This document shows, one piece after another, positions 32,473 through 35,404 of a stretch of DNA of 35,404 nt. Each line of letters opens with the position of its first letter. The stretch's first letter is position 1. The DNA comes from DSPP01 sp964607165. GTDB taxonomy: Bacteria; Zixibacteria; MSB-5A5; DSPP01. The DNA lies in the NCBI GenBank assembly GCA_964607165.1, contig CAZSIT010000025.1, forward strand, positions 1 to 35,404, in the 5' to 3' direction. The translations under genes and the position numbers were made by a program. The notes under the pieces were generated by a model. It worked only from the letters and a program-made list of their open reading frames with translations. It was not told where the DNA came from and made no database searches.

Positions 32473-33291
32473 TCACTGCCATCGCAACGTCAGCCGCCCC
32501 TCTTTTTTCCCTAAATTTTCCATTTTCAAAAGCGACAAATTAGCCAGCCATAGAAAAAGAACCGAAAGTACCGACAAAATCAAAATCTCCGTCCAGAGAG
32601 GCAAAAAAGCGTGAACCCGTCCAGCCTCAAAAAATAACTGCCGCATAGCGTCGATTCCCAAGGTTAAGGGAAGCAATGAGGCGATGGCGCCGAGGGTGAA
32701 CCCGAAAGACTTAATCGGAAAATAAAAGCCGGAAAAAACGTAAATCGGCTCCTGCAGCAGGGTGGAAATCTGCCAGGCGTCACGGCCAAACATCAAAAAA
32801 AGGGAGGAGGCCATCATCCCCAGTCCGTACAAAGCCGCCATCGAAAGAAAAAAGACGAGAATCAAAAGCGGCCAGGAAGTTGGAATCATCTTTACGTGAA
32901 ACAACAAAACTCCCCCGGCCAAAATTGCCACGGCGCGGGTGGTGCACATAAAAAGACCGCCCAAGGCCATTCCCAAAAGAATCGACATCCGCGAAATGGG
33001 TGCAATTAAATAAAGCTCCAAATTTCCCTGCTCTTTCTCCCAGTAAAATTGGGAGGCCATCGACCACAAAACGTTCAGCCAGTAGGCGGTCATAATCCCG
33101 CCCAGGATGACAAAGCCGGTGTAGTCGGGCGGCGCGCCCAGGGCCTTATAGACGAACACGTAGGTGGCTACGGCCAAAAGCGGCATCGTAATTTCAAAAA
33201 AAATCCAGGAAAGTTCGCGCGTGCCGCCGACCACGCGCACGTAAGCCCGCCCCCAGATGGCGCGTAGGTTGGTTTTAAGCTCCGTTTTCAT
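32473..33291 (-). CDS. ABC-2 type transporter permease (first of two)
   Basis: This 272-residue polytopic protein has about six helices of the ABC-2 permease fold. Typical parts are an amphipathic N-terminus, YWLNVLWSMASQFYWEKEQGNLELYL (the conserved loop after helix 2), and a C-terminal helix ending in basic residues. The start ATGAAAACGGAGCTTAA lies inside a 16-bp direct repeat, whose other copy is the end of the upstream ATPase gene. It probably forms a membrane heterodimer with the following permease. Confidence 0.9.
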   Translation of the reverse strand: MKTELKTNLRAIWGRAYVRVVGGTRELSWIFFEITMPLLAVATYVFVYKALGAPPDYTGFVILGGIMTAYWLNVLWSMASQFYWEKEQGNLELYLIAPISRMSILLGMALGGLFMCTTRAVAILAGGVLLFHVKMIPTSWPLLILVFFLSMAALYGLGMMASSLFLMFGRDAWQISTLLQEPIYVFSGFYFPIKSFGFTLGAIASLLPLTLGIDAMRQLFFEAGRVHAFLPLWTEILILSVLSVLFLWLANLSLLKMENLGKKEGRLTLRWQ

Positions 33292-33377
33292 CTATTTCTC
33301 TTTTTTTCTCTCTTCCAAGTTCCCCCTCTCTGCCCTGCGGAGAGGGGGCCAGGGGGTGAGGTTAAGCTCCGTTTTCA
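33275..33377. repeat. Hairpin element flanked by a 16-bp direct repeat between ATPase and permease genes
   Basis: TTAAGCTCCGTTTTCA occurs at 33275-33290 and again at 33362-33377. Between the copies, 71 bases hold the hairpin CCCCCTCTC (33322-33330) with GAGAGGGGG (33340-33348) and the outer CCAGGGGGTGAGG. On the minus strand one copy supplies the last codons and stop of the ATPase, and the other supplies the start of the permease. The layout is that of a small insertion with target duplication. Confidence 0.8.
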
Positions 33378-34345
33378 CCCAATCCCCTTCCGACTAAGGA
33401 AACAAAAACATCTTCCAAGGATGGCTCCCGCTTGGAGAGCGAGCGGATTCTGGAACCGGAGGATTCAATAAGTTTGGTCACTTTGGAAATCCCGGCTTCA
33501 TCCCGCAAAATGATTTTTAAAACCGTCTTCGACTCCACCGGCTTGTGCTCGAAGGCAAAGTTGACCACTTCCGGAATTTGCGAAAATTTCTCTATATGGT
33601 CGGTCAGCAAATCGACATCCAATTGATAGATGGCATCCTGCTGCAGCTGCCGCTTCAAGTTTGCCGGTGTGTCGCAAACCAAGACCAGTCCTTTGTCGAT
33701 AATCGCCACCCGGTCGCACAGTTCGTCCGCTTCCGCCATATAGTGGGTGGTCAAAAGCAACGTCCGTCCTTCCTTTTCTTTTATCCATTCCTTGATGAAC
33801 GCGCGCACTTCGCGGGCGATTTGCACGTCCAGCCCCAAGGTCGGCTCGTCCAAAAACAAAATTTTGGGATCGGGAACGAAGCCGCGGATGATGTTCATCT
33901 TCTGGCGCATTCCGGTGGAGAGTTTGCCCACTTTGGTTTTCGCAAATTCCGCCAGGCCGAATTTCTTAATCATAAAGTCAATTCGTTCCAAAGCGAGTTT
34001 GGTCGGCACGCCATACAACTGGGAGAACATCCACAAATTTTCGCGCACGTTTAAAATGCCGTAGCCGGAATGCTCCCCGCCGGAGACCATATTAATACGC
34101 TTGCGCACCTCGTCCGGGGCTTCGGCAACATCGATGCCGTCCACAAAAGCTTTGCCCGAGGAAGGCAGAAGCAGGGTGCAGAGGATTTTTATCAGGGTGG
34201 TTTTCCCGGCTCCGTTCGGGCCCAAAACTCCGAACAACTCCCCCGGGCGGATTTCGACGTCCACGCCGGCAAGGGCGACCACGTCCGCTTCCTTTTTGGT
34301 GCGGAAGACCCGTTTTAAGTTCTCTGTTTTAATCGCTAAATTCAT
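33362..34345 (-). CDS. ABC transporter ATP-binding protein
   Basis: This 327-residue ATPase drives the ABC-2 exporter. Motifs are Walker A GPNGAGKTT at 42-50 (K48), signature LSTGMRQ at 142-148 and Walker B ILFLDEP at 162-168 (D166, E167). H-loop LLTTHYMAEADELCD follows. The C-terminal 90 residues form the extra domain usual in drug, polysaccharide or Nod-type exporters of this class. The ATG has GAGG about five bases upstream. It is the first structural gene after a promoter, mini-ORF and terminator hairpin. The last codons (GGT GAA AAC GGA GCT TAA) lie in a 16-bp duplicated sequence. Confidence 0.93.
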   Translation of the reverse strand: MNLAIKTENLKRVFRTKKEADVVALAGVDVEIRPGELFGVLGPNGAGKTTLIKILCTLLLPSSGKAFVDGIDVAEAPDEVRKRINMVSGGEHSGYGILNVRENLWMFSQLYGVPTKLALERIDFMIKKFGLAEFAKTKVGKLSTGMRQKMNIIRGFVPDPKILFLDEPTLGLDVQIAREVRAFIKEWIKEKEGRTLLLTTHYMAEADELCDRVAIIDKGLVLVCDTPANLKRQLQQDAIYQLDVDLLTDHIEKFSQIPEVVNFAFEHKPVESKTVLKIILRDEAGISKVTKLIESSGSRIRSLSKREPSLEDVFVSLVGRGLGENGA

Positions 34346-34376
34346 TTTCCTCTTTCAAATTTTTCTTTCAGATACA

Positions 34377-34410
34377 AAAAAAGCCGCCCCGAGCGTAGTC
34401 GAGGGGCGGC
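34377..34410 (-). terminator. Intrinsic terminator or attenuator ahead of the ABC operon
   Basis: On the minus strand GCCGCCCC (34410-34403) pairs with GGGGCGGC (34390-34383) around a 12-base loop, followed by six Ts (34382-34377). It lies 31 bases before the ATPase ATG, downstream of the operon's likely promoter. It would therefore stop transcription before the first gene unless it is relieved. The loop sequence CGACTACGCTCG looks like a further dispersed repeat, so the hairpin may be an inserted element. Confidence 0.7.
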
Positions 34411-34430
34411 CTACGAATCGAGTTTTCCCT

Positions 34431-34457
34431 TCAGTTATTTTCCGTCAAAATTTTCAT
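34431..34457 (-). CDS. Possible 8-residue leader peptide of the ABC operon
   Basis: An ATG begins seven bases after the -10 box of the minus-strand promoter, the spacing expected for a leaderless mRNA. It reads ATG AAA ATT TTG ACG GAA AAT AAC TGA (MKILTENN). The stop is 20 bases before the terminator hairpin. No run of a single regulatory codon is present, so control by one amino acid is not obvious. The arrangement alone suggests a leader peptide. It could be chance. Confidence 0.3.
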   Translation of the reverse strand: MKILTENN

Positions 34458-34464
34458 CGGTGCA

Positions 34465-34492
34465 AAGATACACTTAAACTCTTTGTTGTCAA
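34465..34492 (-). promoter_or_regulatory. Promoter of the ABC exporter operon
   Basis: On the minus strand a perfect TTGACA (34492-34487) is followed after 16 bases by TATCTT (34470-34465). TATCTTTG also fits the TAnnTTTG -7 box used by Bacteroidota. Transcription would start near 34457. Confidence 0.55.
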
Positions 34493-34530
34493 GTAACATG
34501 GAGTAAAATTACAAATACCGCTATTTAGGC

Positions 34531-34559
34531 TTGACAGTAGAGCTTGCAATTTCTATTTA
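34531..34559 (+). promoter_or_regulatory. Promoter of the HEPN-like gene
   Basis: A perfect TTGACA (34531-34536), a 17-base spacer and TATTTA (34554-34559) are followed by six bases and then the ATG at 34566. With a normal start distance, transcription would begin at the start codon itself. It is divergent from the ABC promoter, with 38 bases between the two -35 boxes. Confidence 0.6.
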
Positions 34560-34565
34560 CAAATT

Positions 34566-35180
34566 ATGCCCGATGTGTTAGAAGACTTTAGTTCTCCCAA
34601 TTCAAGAGAAAACTATCTCCTATTGGCCGATTATGATTATCTCGGCGCTCGGGCTTTATGTTTGTTAAAACTTTATCTTCCCGCTGGAGTTCTGGCTCAA
34701 CAAGCTGTAGAAAAATATTTGAAACTAAAACTGATAGAATTTACCACCGGATACAAAGGATGCGAAAAAATTAGAAAACAAATATTCAGCAAATGCAATC
34801 ATAATCTTTCGTGTCTATTCAAAAAGCTATCGCCATTTATGAAAGTTGCCGGGTTACAATTAAAAGAAGAGCTGCATTATAAGAATTTGTTGGAACAACT
34901 AACCAGCAATTTCGAATGGAAATATTTTGATGAGAAAGGGCTGCGTGGGGCGCTAAAACAAAAAAATTCAGTTACCGTTGGTATGAGTGAGAATTTATTG
35001 CCAAGATTTGACGAAATCTGCATGGAGCTCCGTAATGCCGTATTTCTGACGGGCCTTGGCGCAATGCCTGTAAATGACGCCATTAATGGTGTAAAATTCT
35101 GGGGAGGACAAAAGGATTTTAATCTTTCGTGGGCTTTTTATACTGAAAATTTATTTGCTGAATATTTTCGATACGCATAA
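34566..35180 (+). CDS. HEPN-domain-like protein
   Basis: The protein has 204 residues. The N-terminal half matches the HEPN pattern: LLLADYDYLGARALCLLKLYL, then AGVLAQQAVEKYLKLKL, where the QQAVEKYLK helix is highly typical. HEPN proteins are often RNases or toxins, but the catalytic RxxxxH motif is not visible. HNLSCLFKKL supplies only the histidine region. No partner nucleotidyltransferase is seen within the window. Base composition is visibly richer in A/T than the neighbours, which suggests a separate origin. No Shine-Dalgarno sequence is present, and a strong promoter lies directly before the ATG. The function is not certain. Confidence 0.7.
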   Translation: MPDVLEDFSSPNSRENYLLLADYDYLGARALCLLKLYLPAGVLAQQAVEKYLKLKLIEFTTGYKGCEKIRKQIFSKCNHNLSCLFKKLSPFMKVAGLQLKEELHYKNLLEQLTSNFEWKYFDEKGLRGALKQKNSVTVGMSENLLPRFDEICMELRNAVFLTGLGAMPVNDAINGVKFWGGQKDFNLSWAFYTENLFAEYFRYA

Positions 35181-35404
35181 AATTGGCAATCCGCATAAAT
35201 AGGACCGCTGACTAATCCAACAAACCCGAAAGATAGTGCATAAAACTACCCCCCAAGTAAAACAGTGATTAGAGATTAGTGATTCGTCCACCCACCCCCT
35301 ACCCAAAAACCTGTCCCCCGTGAATACAGGGGTAAGACTACCCCCTATAGTCCCCCTTGCCAAGCGGACTGGCACAGAATTTAGATAGCTCCACGGAGCA
35401 TTTT
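35181..35404. other. Gene-free right edge
   Basis: No supportable gene was found in these 224 bases. There are short C-rich runs (CACCCCCTACCC, ACCCCCTATAG, GTCCCCC). A small stem TGCCA/TGGCA lies around 35358-35374, and a palindrome GCTCCACGGAGC sits at 35388-35399 next to TTTT. The C-rich repeats may belong to a promoter or repeat that continues outside the window. Confidence 0.4.

Noticed and set aside
35151..35375. 74-codon minus-strand frame at the right edge
   Set aside because: It runs through C-rich repeats and into the end of the HEPN gene, with no protein-like composition.

Overview
The window looks like a chromosomal segment of an uncultivated Gram-negative, aerobically respiring bacterium. 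The evidence is an LpxH-type lipid A enzyme, lipoprotein and Tat signals, a haem-copper oxidase and an Alternative Complex III. The phylum cannot be fixed from sequence reading alone. The Alternative Complex III plus A2-type oxidase pairing, the form of LpxH and several candidate leaderless genes would fit an FCB-like or other deep-branching lineage (inference).

Left part (1-5.7 kb): a type III restriction-modification pair (Mod then Res, minus strand) lies beside the C-terminal remnant of a large serine recombinase. Both sit at the 3' end of a tRNA-His gene. This reads as the end of a decayed mobile or defence island. The first 771 bases hold no convincing gene.

Respiratory block (6.0-20.0 kb, minus strand): fourteen tightly packed genes run actA-B-C-D-E-F (Alternative Complex III), a membrane-anchored dihaem cytochrome c, coxB, coxA, ctaA, ctaB, ctaG, a 51-codon membrane peptide and coxC. 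Together they oxidise quinol, pass electrons through c-type haems to an A2-type (YSHPxVY) cytochrome oxidase, and supply haem A and CuB assembly. A good sigma70-like promoter lies before actA and a hairpin/T-tract terminator follows coxC.

Middle (20.3-23.4 kb, plus strand): a secreted protein with sixteen YadA-head-like repeats and a C-terminal S74 self-cleaving chaperone domain, then an MDR-family oxidoreductase.

Right part (23.4-34.4 kb, mostly minus strand): an HprK-like P-loop protein, a polyprenyl diphosphate synthase, a large VWA membrane protein, a DUF92 membrane protein, LpxH and an unknown secreted protein, then a three-gene ABC-2 exporter operon. The exporter operon is preceded by a promoter, an 8-codon mini-ORF and a terminator hairpin, which is an attenuator-like arrangement. 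A low-GC HEPN-like gene diverges from it at the right edge.

Intergenic regions carry a dispersed family of palindromes with constant TGTAGGGG/CCCCTACA ends and variable but complementary arms, and a second C/T-rich hairpin family. One hairpin of the second family appears to have inserted into an overlap between two ABC genes with a 16-bp duplication that preserved both genes.
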